Shown: positions 1-5,987, counted from the stretch's first letter. The stretch: 6,035 nt of DNA from an uncultured Holophagaceae bacterium (GCA_903919165.1 CAIXHJ010000276.1:1-6035), one strand, 5' to 3'. Numbers and translations are program-made. The notes: generated from the sequence alone by a model not told the origin.

Positions 1-667
1 GCCGTTTTGCTGAGGTGTGTAGGGCGTAATGTATTCCTGCTTCAGGCCGCAGTCGCGGGCCAGAGCTCGATAGAGCCTTGATCCAAATATGAGGCCGTTG
101 TCATGGGGCAGGGTGAGCCCTTTGGGTGCGCCGTGGGTCCAGCCAAAGCGGTGGATCAGAGCCTCCTCCAGCGCCCGCTCGGCGGTTTGAGCACGGGGCG
201 GTGCGGTCGAGGCACCAGCCCAGCACTTCTCGGGTGCAGCAATCGAGGACGGGAACGAACGCGCACCACCCGTCCTGGCCGCACTCGATGAGGGCGATAT
301 CTGTGCACCAGCGCTGATTGGGGGCCGGAGCGATGGACCTTGATCCAGGCACCCTCGGACGCTTGCCAATGGCCCGCTGGCGCATGGTCCAGCCCTTGAT
401 CCGCATAAGGCGATGGATCTTCTTGCGGTTGGTGGGCTGGTCCAGCCGATGCTTCAGCCAGGCCCATACGCGGCGGATGCCGTAGGTCGGATGGGCCTGA
501 ATGATCCCGTGGATGGTCCGGGCCAGGGCCTCGTCGACCGGGCGGTGCAGGCGCCCCACCTTGGGTTGGTGGTAGGCCGTGGACCGGGGCACGCCGAGGA
601 TCCGGCAGAGGCGGGTCATTGGGATCTCCATCCCCGCCTCCAGCACATCGCACCGAACCGCATTCAC
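1..667 (-). pseudogene. IS3-family transposase OrfB (DDE integrase), frameshifted and truncated by window edge
   Basis: The integrase half of the transposase, which cuts and joins DNA ends as the OrfAB fusion. It lies in the -1 frame relative to orfA. A separate start could be GTG at 667-665, which overlaps the orfA stop. Numbered from that GTG, an HTH_21-like region (residues 45-100, with HPTYGIRRVWAWL at 59-71) precedes the catalytic core. The first aspartate is D123 in NQRWCTDIA. After A157 the frame is lost. Removing one C (minus strand) from the run at 198-195 restores a continuous frame to the window edge: RAQTAERALEEALIHRFGW, then the second aspartate D189 in PHDNG, ending ITPYTPQQNG. 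The 65-residue gap between the two aspartates fits IS3 integrases, and the glutamate 35 residues on would fall three codons past the edge. Either a dead copy or a sequencing error in the G run. Family assignment is secure; pseudogene status depends on that one base. Confidence 0.82.
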
Positions 668-715
668 GAGATCCCGTCCGGCAAGTCCTTGCCGAGAATG
701 CGGTGAACTTTTTTT
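657..715 (-). promoter_or_regulatory. Programmed -1 ribosomal frameshift signal (A7 slippery run plus nested stem-loop)
   Basis: On the minus strand orfA reads TTA AAA AAA GTT across 717-706, giving the heptamer A AAA AAA (715-709) followed by G. Slipping back one base leads straight into the orfB frame. After a four-base spacer, ACCGCATTC (704-696) can pair over nine bases with GAATGCGGT (665-657). Inside it GGCAA (693-689) pairs with TTGCC (684-680) around GGAC. The structure encloses the orfA stop and the possible orfB GTG start. An A-rich heptamer with a downstream stem is the established signal for OrfAB production in IS3 elements. The pairing is seen directly; its efficiency is unknown. 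Confidence 0.8.
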
Positions 716-996
716 AAAACGTCGACCTCCAAGGCCAGTTCGCCGATCTTGGCGTGGAGGCGCTGCTTCTCCGCCTCCCACTGGGCCTCTCGGTCCCGTG
801 GATGGCTTCGCAGGGCCTCCATGCCCTGGGCGAGGAAGTCCTCCTTCCATTGTTCGATCTCCGCAACGGTCAGCCCATGCTGGCGGGCTGCATCGGCCGG
901 GGTGATCTTGCCTCGGACCAAATCCAACACGACGGCGGCTTTTCGCTTGGCAGTCCAGCGCTGGATCTCTCCTTCTGGGGGTTGGGGTTGGGACAT
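664..996 (-). CDS. IS3-family transposase OrfA (DNA-binding protein)
   Basis: A 110-residue protein starting at ATG (minus strand 996-994), preceded by an AGGAGAA ribosome binding site at about 1008-1002. Residues 31-53 form a helix-turn-helix of the transposase-8 type (TPADAARQHGLTVAEIEQW). Residues 73-103 form a coiled coil with leucines at exact heptad spacing: L80, L87, L94, L101. In IS3 elements OrfA binds the terminal repeats, and alone it acts as a regulator. Fused to OrfB by -1 frameshifting it becomes the active transposase. The slippery codons encode K95-K96, inside the zipper, so OrfA and the OrfAB fusion would differ in the last heptad, as is known for IS911. The length is normal for the family and the frame is intact. 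The stop TGA at 666-664 overlaps a GTG that could restart translation of orfB. Confidence 0.88.
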   Translation of the reverse strand: MSQPQPPEGEIQRWTAKRKAAVVLDLVRGKITPADAARQHGLTVAEIEQWKEDFLAQGMEALRSHPRDREAQWEAEKQRLHAKIGELALEVDVLKKVHRILGKDLPDGIS

Positions 997-1038
997 CGTG
1001 CTTCTCCTGGGCAGCAGCCTGATCCCTCTCGAGCCGAC

Positions 1039-1097
1039 CCGCCAGGGCGCTCCGCTTCGGTCGGCCTACGGCCTCCCTTCGCTGCGCACCCTGGCGG
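1039..1097. repeat. Imperfect palindrome (59 bases) upstream of orfA
   Basis: Perfect nine-base outer arms CCGCCAGGG (1039-1047) and CCCTGGCGG (1089-1097) enclose a looser inner palindrome centred on GGCC-TAC-GGCC (1063-1073). About 20 of 28 positions pair in all. It sits in the presumed leader of the IS, 43 bases ahead of the orfA start, and could fold as a hairpin in the orfA mRNA or as a cruciform. Whether it is part of the element or of the host flank is not clear. Confidence 0.6.
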
Positions 1098-1141
1098 CTG
1101 GAAATCATCCTTCTCGGCTCCTTATTCCCTGTCCAACCTCA

Positions 1142-1391
1142 GAGGGGGACGGAATACCGGCCCTGGTGAAGCCCACCTTCGTGGAACTCCCGGGCAGGGT
1201 GGTCTCGGCTGAGGCCCATGGTGGTGCCGAAACCCTTAAAACCCAAGCCTTTCACCCAGATCTTTCCCACTGTGACCCGGTTCAAGGTCCCCAACTCGCT
1301 GACCAAGTCCCCGGAACCCCCCTTTGTTTCCCTCGCCATTCAGCGTTTTGGCCCTTTGTTTTCCCTATACCCAACCCCGGAGGTGATTATA
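1142..1391. other. Non-coding stretch between the IS and the transporter operon
   Basis: No gene is convincing here. Several frames are open on both strands, but none has a good ribosome binding site or a recognisable domain. The plus strand is pyrimidine-rich from about 1245 to 1378. I see no tRNA, no terminator with a T run and no strong inverted repeat. It presumably holds the upstream control region of the transporter operon, perhaps partly displaced by the IS insertion. Confidence 0.5.
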
Positions 1392-1393
1392 AT
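1388..1393 (+). promoter_or_regulatory. Possible -10 box (TATAAT) of the transporter operon
   Basis: An exact TATAAT hexamer 62 bases ahead of the binding-protein start. No good -35 hexamer lies 16-18 bases upstream (the bases there read like CTATAC), and the TG at 1384-1385 is one base too far for a standard extended -10. Use of this promoter would start the transcript near 1400, downstream of the small frame's ATG at 1392, so this call and the small frame exclude each other in one transcript. Confidence 0.35.
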
Positions 1394-1436
1394 GGGCGTG
1401 CTACACCCGAGTAGAAAAGGCAGCAACTGTCGTTAA
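1392..1436 (+). CDS. Possible 14-residue leader peptide ahead of the transporter operon
   Basis: ATG GGC GTG ... TGT CGT TAA encodes MGVLHPSRKGSNCR. What makes it notable is the ribosome binding site: GGAGGTGAT (1379-1387) matches nine consecutive bases of the anti-Shine-Dalgarno complement, with an ideal 8-base gap from GGAGG to the ATG. It stops 19 bases before the binding-protein ATG and overlaps no other gene. It could be a leader peptide coupling translation to the operon, a remnant start of a lost gene, or chance overlap of a promoter -10 with an ATG. There is no domain and no run of repeated codons typical of amino-acid attenuators. Confidence 0.35.
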   Translation: MGVLHPSRKGSNCR

Positions 1437-1455
1437 CCAGCTACAGGAGGATAGA

Positions 1456-2991
1456 ATGAGAAGATTCCTCGTCGCAGCAGTGTTTTCACTGTTGGCCATC
1501 ACCCAGTTCGCGGGCGGCGCTTTCGCCGCTGAGCAGAAACCGGGGCGCGATGGCGATATCACGGTCGTCCAGGCCCTGGACATGATCAGCTTCGATCCCA
1601 TCGCCACGTCCGACCTCAACAACCAGTACGTGCTCTACAACATCTACAGCCGCCTGTTCACCTTCCCCAAGAACAGGCTCTCTGGCGACGTCAAGGAGCT
1701 GTGCAAGGATTTCAAGCGGGTGAGCGACTCGGAGTGGCATTTCACCATCTGGGAAAACGTCAAGTACCATGACGGCACCACCCTGACCGTGGACGACGTG
1801 GTGTACTCCCTGAACAGGGCCAAGGCGGGCACGGCCCTCGGTGCCCTGTTCAAGCCGGTGAAGGAGATCAAGAAGGTCGACAACAAGACCCTTGCCATCA
1901 TCACCGACGGCCCCTACCCGGCCATGACTTCTGCCCTGACCCACGCGGCCACCTGCATCGTGCCCAAGAGCTTTGCTGAGAAGGCCGAGAAGACCAAGGA
2001 CTGGTCCAAGCCCGTCGGCAGCGGCCGCTACAAGTTCGTCAGCCGCATGATCGGCGATTCCGTGAAATTCGAGCGCTTCGACGGCTACTTCAACAAGAAC
2101 GAGGCGGCCCAGAATAAGTCCCTGACCATCAAGGTCATCCCCGAAGGCACCAACCGGACGATCGCCATCGAGACCGGGGCCGCCGACCTGAACGCCGAAT
2201 TCACGCCCACCGACTACGCACGCGTGATGAAGAACCCCAAGCTCAAGCTGTGGGATCAGCCCTCGGCGCTGGTCTGGCACCTGGGCATGGACAACACCCT
2301 GGGCTGGTTCAAGAACAACAAGGTGCGCCAGGCCGTGGGCTTCGCCGTGGACCACGAGGGCTGCATGAAGGTCGGCCACGACGGCCGGGGCGTGGTCCTG
2401 TACAACAGCGCCACCTTCGCCCACGCCCCCACCGTGCTCGGGGCCATCCAGAACCCGCTCAACAAGTACTCCCATAACCTGCAAAAGGCGAAGGCCCTGA
2501 TGCAGGAGGCCAACTGCCCGGGCTTCACCACCCAGCTCGTGGTCTTCCGCGACGAGGCCGAGCGCATCGCCACCGCGGTCCAGGCCTACCTGTCCGAGAT
2601 CAACATCAAGGTCGAGATCGTGCGCATCGAGAACGCGGTCTTCCCGGCCCACATCGCCGGCCACAAGGCCCCCATGTTCGTGACCAGCTGGGGCTGCTAC
2701 TGGGATCCAGACATGTTCCTGTCACGGCGCTTCAGCAAGGACGGCATCGGCGGCGTCAACCGCGTCTGGTACCAGAATCCCGAGCTCGATAAGCTGATCG
2801 CGGAAGGCCGCAGCACCTTCGACGAGGCCAAGCGCGTCGGGGTCTACAAGCGGGTGCAGGAGTTCCTGGCGGAGGAGTCTCCCGAGGTGGATCTGTATGT
2901 GACCAAGGTCTACGCCCTGAGCAACGACAAGCTCAAAGACGTGGAGATGACCGTCGAGAAGCCCTTCAACTACTACAAGCTGCACTACTAG
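1456..2991 (+). CDS. Periplasmic substrate-binding protein of a Dpp/Opp-type ABC importer (SBP_bac_5 family)
   Basis: A 511-residue protein starting at ATG 1456 behind AGGAGG (1445-1450). Residues 1-24 are a signal peptide: positive MRR, hydrophobic core, cleavage probably AFA-AEQ after residue 24. There is no lipobox cysteine, so the mature protein is free in the periplasm. It has family-5 solute-binding landmarks: the N-terminal strand followed by YNIYSRLFTF (61-70), the segment WHFTIWENVKYHDGTTLTVD (94-113) leading into DVVYSLNRA, PVGSGRYKF (186-194), VRQAVGFAVDHEG (290-302) and SWGCYWDPDMFL (411-422). The length is typical of DppA/OppA-like proteins. It would capture a dipeptide, oligopeptide or related small ligand and deliver it to the permease pair encoded downstream. 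Ligand specificity cannot be read from sequence, so no symbol is given. The mature protein has five cysteines (83, 167, 303, 354, 414), somewhat many for this class. It is the first large gene of the operon, and the 134-base gap with hairpins behind it suggests it is made in excess. Confidence 0.93.
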   Translation: MRRFLVAAVFSLLAITQFAGGAFAAEQKPGRDGDITVVQALDMISFDPIATSDLNNQYVLYNIYSRLFTFPKNRLSGDVKELCKDFKRVSDSEWHFTIWENVKYHDGTTLTVDDVVYSLNRAKAGTALGALFKPVKEIKKVDNKTLAIITDGPYPAMTSALTHAATCIVPKSFAEKAEKTKDWSKPVGSGRYKFVSRMIGDSVKFERFDGYFNKNEAAQNKSLTIKVIPEGTNRTIAIETGAADLNAEFTPTDYARVMKNPKLKLWDQPSALVWHLGMDNTLGWFKNNKVRQAVGFAVDHEGCMKVGHDGRGVVLYNSATFAHAPTVLGAIQNPLNKYSHNLQKAKALMQEANCPGFTTQLVVFRDEAERIATAVQAYLSEINIKVEIVRIENAVFPAHIAGHKAPMFVTSWGCYWDPDMFLSRRFSKDGIGGVNRVWYQNPELDKLIAEGRSTFDEAKRVGVYKRVQEFLAEESPEVDLYVTKVYALSNDKLKDVEMTVEKPFNYYKLHY

Positions 2992-2998
2992 CGGCTGA

Positions 2999-3014
2999 CG
3001 CCCGGCCACGGGCG
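2999..3014 (+). promoter_or_regulatory. Intercistronic hairpin just after the binding-protein gene
   Basis: CGCCCG (2999-3004), loop GCCA, CGGGCG (3009-3014): a six-pair all-GC stem beginning eight bases after the stop codon. No T run follows, so it is unlikely to be a full terminator. GC hairpins after binding-protein genes in importer operons are known to protect the upstream mRNA and raise binding-protein yield relative to the permeases; that role is inferred here. Confidence 0.5.
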
Positions 3015-3041
3015 GCGCCGGTTTCAGGCGATACCGCGTTT

Positions 3042-3077
3042 CCGCGGGACTCCCCCTGGTAGGTGGAGGCCCCGCGG
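3042..3077 (+). promoter_or_regulatory. Second intercistronic hairpin between binding protein and permease genes
   Basis: CCGCGGG (3042-3048) pairs with CCCGCGG (3071-3077) across a 22-base loop. The inner TCC (3051-3053) and GGA (3065-3067) can extend the stem after a small internal loop. There is no T run. It lies about 30 bases ahead of the permease ribosome binding site and may partly block transcription or stabilise processed mRNA ends. Confidence 0.42.
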
Positions 3078-3125
3078 GAACGAGCCTGATGGCCTCGCCC
3101 ACGAGGAAAGGAGAGGAGAGACCAC

Positions 3126-4073
3126 ATGCTCCGTTACATCATCAGACGGTTGTTTGCATTGATACCGGTGATCCTGGTGCTGACGTTCATCGTCTTCACC
3201 ATCTTGTCCATGACCCCGGGCGATGCGACGACCATCATCCTCGGCAGCGACTACACCCCCGAGCTGGGCGCGAAACTCAGGGCGCAGCTGGGCCTCGACC
3301 GGTCGCTCATCGTGCAATATTTTCACTACCTCACGAATCTGATCCAGGGCAACTTCGGCACATCCTACGTCACCGGCGCCCCGGTGCTCGAGCAGTTGCG
3401 ACCCCGATTGGCCAATACGGCCTGTATCGTTGCCCCTGCGATGCTCCTGTGCGTGTCTTTCGGCATCCCCATCGGCATCCGTTCCGCCACCAAGCCCAAC
3501 TCGTTCTTCTCCCAGTGCACCATGGTCTTCGGCCTGATGGGCGTTTCCATGCCGATCTTCTGGCTGGGCCTTCTGCTCATCCTGTTCTTTTCGGTGAACC
3601 TGGGCTGGCTGCCCTCCAGCGGTCTGGACCAGGGCGTGAAAAGCCTGATCCTGCCCTCCGTCACCCTGGGCTTCAACTACATGGCCAACATCATGCGGAC
3701 CACGCGATCCTCCATGATGGAAGCCATCCGCCAGGATTTCATTCGCACGGCCCGGGCCAAGGGCGTCAGCGAACATGACGTGATCTATGACCACGCCCTG
3801 GGCAACGCCCTCATGCCCACCATCACCATCATCGGGATGGACGTGGGAACGCTCCTGGGCGGGGTGGTGCTCACCGAGACCGTATTCTCCATCCCGGGCA
3901 TGGGCCGCCTGCTGGTGGAGGCCATCAACCAGCGCGACACGCCTTGCGTGCTGGGGACCCTGGTGATCATGGCCATCTGCGTGGCGGTGTCCAACCTGAT
4001 CGTCGATCTCATCTACGCCTACATCGATCCCAGAATCCGTGCGCAGTATGGCGCGAAAGCGAGGAAAGCCTGA
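3126..4073 (+). CDS. dppB: ABC importer permease, DppB/OppB-like
   Basis: A 315-residue inner-membrane protein starting at ATG 3126. A doubled purine-rich ribosome binding site (two AGGAG cores at 3109-3118) ends seven bases ahead. The N-terminus MLRYIIRRLFALIPVILVL with a first membrane helix at about 9-30 is typical of DppB. A periplasmic loop with the segment LGLDRSLIVQYFHYL (55-69) and GNFGTSY (75-81) follows. Further helices lie at about 99-121, 131-157, 175-190, 232-252 and 278-300. The EAA-type loop that docks on the ATPase is at 199-231 (EAIRQDFIRTARAKGVSE, then NALMP), followed by the family signature ETVFSIPGMGRLLVEAI (251-267). Length is normal. It pairs with the product of the next gene to form the channel. 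Its stop TGA overlaps the next start by one base, so the two subunits are probably translationally coupled. The Dpp rather than Opp or Nik label is only by general resemblance. Confidence 0.93.
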   Translation: MLRYIIRRLFALIPVILVLTFIVFTILSMTPGDATTIILGSDYTPELGAKLRAQLGLDRSLIVQYFHYLTNLIQGNFGTSYVTGAPVLEQLRPRLANTACIVAPAMLLCVSFGIPIGIRSATKPNSFFSQCTMVFGLMGVSMPIFWLGLLLILFFSVNLGWLPSSGLDQGVKSLILPSVTLGFNYMANIMRTTRSSMMEAIRQDFIRTARAKGVSEHDVIYDHALGNALMPTITIIGMDVGTLLGGVVLTETVFSIPGMGRLLVEAINQRDTPCVLGTLVIMAICVAVSNLIVDLIYAYIDPRIRAQYGAKARKA

Positions 4074-4984
4074 TGGAAGCCACTGCCTCGGCCAAGCCGT
4101 TCACGACAAAAAAGGAATTCTACGCGCAGTTCAAGAAGAAGAGCGTCACTCACGAACTGTGGCTGCGCTTTTTGAAGAACAAGACCGCCGTGATCGGTTT
4201 GGTCATCTTCTGCATCATCCTGGCTGTAGCTGTCGCCGCGCCCTGGATCACCAGCTACGACGATGTGGTGGTCAAGATGAACATCGCCGAGCGCCTTCAG
4301 CCGCCCGGCGCGGCCCACTGGTTGGGCACCGACGAACTGGGTCGCGACATCCTGGCTCGCATCGTGTACGGCGCACGGGTATCCCTGCTCATCGGCTTCT
4401 CGGCGATCATCGTGTCCCTCATGGTGGGCCTGGTGCTGGGCGGGACGGCCGGCTACTACGGCGGGAAGATCGACAGCCTCATCATGCGCGGCATGGACGT
4501 CTTCCTCTGCCTGCCGGACGTGCTCCTGGCCCTGGCCATCATCGCGGCCTTCGGCAACACCAAGGTGAACCTGACCATCGCCATCGGCCTGGCCTTCTCG
4601 CCCAAGTTCTCGCGGGTGGTGCGTTCGGCGGTCATGGGCGTGCGCGACAACGAATACATTGAAGCGGCACGCTCCATCGGCGCACTGGACAAGCGCATCA
4701 TCGCCAGCCACGTGCTGCCCAACTGCATAGGCCCCATCATCGTACAGGTCACCCTGTACGTGGCCAACGCCATCCTGACCATCGCCGCTTTGAGCTTCAT
4801 CGGGCTGGGCATCCAGCCCCCGACCCCGGAATGGGGCAATATGCTCGCCTCGGGGCGCACCTACATGCGCGATTTCCCGCATATTGTCCTGGCCCCCGGC
4901 ATGGCCATCTTCTTCACCATCCTGGCGCTCAACCTCCTGGGCGACGGATTGCGGGACACCCTCGATCCCAGGCTCAAACACTAA
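4073..4984 (+). CDS. dppC: ABC importer permease, DppC/OppC-like
   Basis: A 303-residue inner-membrane permease, partner of the DppB-like subunit. The frame is open further upstream inside dppB, but ATG 4073 is chosen: it overlaps the dppB stop as TGATG and has GAGGAA (4061-4066) six bases ahead. A cytoplasmic N-terminus with HELWLRFLKNKTAVIGLVIF leads into the first membrane helix (about 38-57), as in OppC N-terminal domains. HWLGTDELGRDILARIVYGA (82-101) is the hallmark segment of DppC proteins. The EAA loop is at 194-217 (EYIEAARSIGALDKRI to HVLPN). SFIGLGIQPPTPEWGNML (241-258) and LLGDGLRDTLDPRL (288-301) close the protein. Six membrane helices are expected. All diagnostic motifs are present and the length is typical. 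The next gene follows after 13 bases. Confidence 0.94.
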   Translation: MEATASAKPFTTKKEFYAQFKKKSVTHELWLRFLKNKTAVIGLVIFCIILAVAVAAPWITSYDDVVVKMNIAERLQPPGAAHWLGTDELGRDILARIVYGARVSLLIGFSAIIVSLMVGLVLGGTAGYYGGKIDSLIMRGMDVFLCLPDVLLALAIIAAFGNTKVNLTIAIGLAFSPKFSRVVRSAVMGVRDNEYIEAARSIGALDKRIIASHVLPNCIGPIIVQVTLYVANAILTIAALSFIGLGIQPPTPEWGNMLASGRTYMRDFPHIVLAPGMAIFFTILALNLLGDGLRDTLDPRLKH

Positions 4985-4997
4985 CGGGAGCGCCGCG

Positions 4998-5987
4998 ATG
5001 GATGCGCAACAGAACACTTTGGAAATCAAAAACCTCACGGTGGAGTACGTGGTCGACGACGAGGTCGTGCATGCCGTTACCGGGGTGAACATCGCCATTC
5101 CCGCCGGCCGGACCTTCGGCCTGGTGGGGGAAACCGGAGCCGGAAAGACCACCACCGCCCTGTCCATCCTCAACCTGCTCCCCTTGCCGGCTGGCAGGAT
5201 CGTGTCCGGCGAGATCTTCGTAAATGGGCAGGATGTCTTCAAATTATCCCCCAAGCAGTTGCTGGCGATGCGTGGCAGCCAGGTGGCCATGGTCTTCCAG
5301 GACCCCATGTCCTCGCTCAACCCCATCAAGACCGTGGGCGAGCAGATCGCCGAGGGCATGAAGATCCACCGTGGGGTGAGCGACAAGGAAGCCCTGCGCC
5401 AGGCCACGAGCATGCTGGAGATGGTGGGCATCCCGGGCGACCGCGTGTCGGAGTACCCGCACCAATTCTCGGGGGGCATGAAGCAGCGCGTGATCATCGC
5501 CATCGCCCTGGCCTGCAACCCGGACCTCCTGATCGCCGACGAGCCCACCACGGCCCTGGACGTCACCATCCAGGCCCAGGTGCTCAAGCTCATTAGAGAG
5601 CTCAAGGAGCAATCCCGGATGGCCATGCTCATCATCACGCATGCCCTAGGGATCGTGGCTGAGGTGTGCGACTCCGTGGGGATCATGTACGCTGGGCGCA
5701 TCGTGGAATGCGGCACCCTGGCCGACATCTTCGACAATCTGCGCCACCCCTACACCCGGGGCCTTTTCGACTCCCTGCCGGACATCGAGAACAGGCGCGC
5801 GGAGCTCAAGCCGATCCCAGGCTTGATTCCCGATCCGATGAACCTGCCGCCGGGATGTGCCTTCCATCCCCGCTGCTCCTATGCGAAACCCGAATGTTCG
5901 CAGGATCTCCCCCAGGTGCGGTGGTTGAGCGACACGCACTATGTCTGCTGCCACCTGTACAACGAAACGACCGAGAACATGCTCTGA
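4998..5987 (+). CDS. dppD: ABC importer ATPase, DppD/OppD-like
   Basis: A 329-residue cytoplasmic ATPase. The open frame extends upstream into dppC, but ATG 4998 is chosen because GGGAG (4986-4990) lies seven bases ahead and the protein then starts MDAQQNTLEIKNLTVEY, as DppD proteins do. Walker A is GETGAGKTT (44-52), Q-loop Q101 in FQDPMSSLNP, signature FSGGMKQR (157-164), Walker B LLIADEP (177-183) with D181 and E182, D-loop ALD, H-loop histidine H215. The residue after that histidine is alanine (THAL) where the family almost always has aspartate (THDL). The C-terminal oligopeptide-transporter extension contains C287-x5-C293-x6-C300 and C317/C318, matching the conserved cysteine set reported to hold an iron-sulfur cluster in OppD-type subunits. 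It would work as a heterodimer with the DppF-like protein that starts next. Confidence 0.94.
   Translation: MDAQQNTLEIKNLTVEYVVDDEVVHAVTGVNIAIPAGRTFGLVGETGAGKTTTALSILNLLPLPAGRIVSGEIFVNGQDVFKLSPKQLLAMRGSQVAMVFQDPMSSLNPIKTVGEQIAEGMKIHRGVSDKEALRQATSMLEMVGIPGDRVSEYPHQFSGGMKQRVIIAIALACNPDLLIADEPTTALDVTIQAQVLKLIRELKEQSRMAMLIITHALGIVAEVCDSVGIMYAGRIVECGTLADIFDNLRHPYTRGLFDSLPDIENRRAELKPIPGLIPDPMNLPPGCAFHPRCSYAKPECSQDLPQVRWLSDTHYVCCHLYNETTENML

Larger units (their letters stand above)
1..1141 (-). mobile_element. IS3-family insertion sequence, partial (cut by left window edge)
   Basis: An IS3-type element read right to left. It shows orfA with a helix-turn-helix and leucine zipper, then orfB with a DDE integrase in the -1 frame, joined at an A7 slippery run. 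The residue pattern of OrfB (HPTYGIRRVWAWL, NQRWCTD, LDCCTRE) reminds me of the IS2 group, but the subgroup is a guess. The orfB end and the far terminal repeat lie left of the window. The upstream terminus is not proven: a candidate beginning TGAGGTTGGACAGGG on the minus strand starts at 1141, chosen because IS3 elements usually begin with TG and lie some tens to 150 bases ahead of orfA. Without the other end neither the inverted repeat nor a target duplication can be tested, so 1141 is approximate. The element is transcribed away from the transporter operon. Confidence 0.85.

Noticed and set aside
156..653. A 165-residue minus-strand open frame
   Set aside because: Arginine/proline-rich shadow of orfB in another frame with no domain; the real integrase motifs are in the neighbouring frame.
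101..1108. A single 335-residue minus-strand protein through the IS region
   Set aside because: Only the part downstream of the A7 run (below about 709) is integrase. The upstream part is the orfA region read in the wrong frame, and the last third after 196 is out of frame because of the extra base.
1139..1339. A 66-residue minus-strand open frame between the IS and the operon
   Set aside because: No ribosome binding site, no recognised domain, and it runs across the candidate IS end; not enough to call a gene.
1348..1364. Sigma-54 promoter (-24/-12)
   Set aside because: TTGGCC gives a possible -24 element, but the -12 position has TTCC rather than the required GC at correct spacing.
1218..1436. 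A 72-residue plus-strand frame that includes the small leader frame
   Set aside because: Its upstream ATG has no ribosome binding site, whereas the internal ATG at 1392 has an excellent one, so only the short version is kept.
1486..2664. A 392-residue antisense frame over the binding-protein gene
   Set aside because: GC-rich codon shadow (valine, glycine, leucine, aspartate repeats) opposite a well-supported gene; no ribosome site or domain.
3024..3794. A 256-residue antisense frame over dppB
   Set aside because: Histidine/glycine/aspartate-rich composition typical of an antisense shadow of membrane-protein codons.
4019..5737. A 572-residue antisense frame over dppC and dppD
   Set aside because: Spans two well-supported genes on the other strand and shows no recognisable domain; explained by codon bias of the sense genes.
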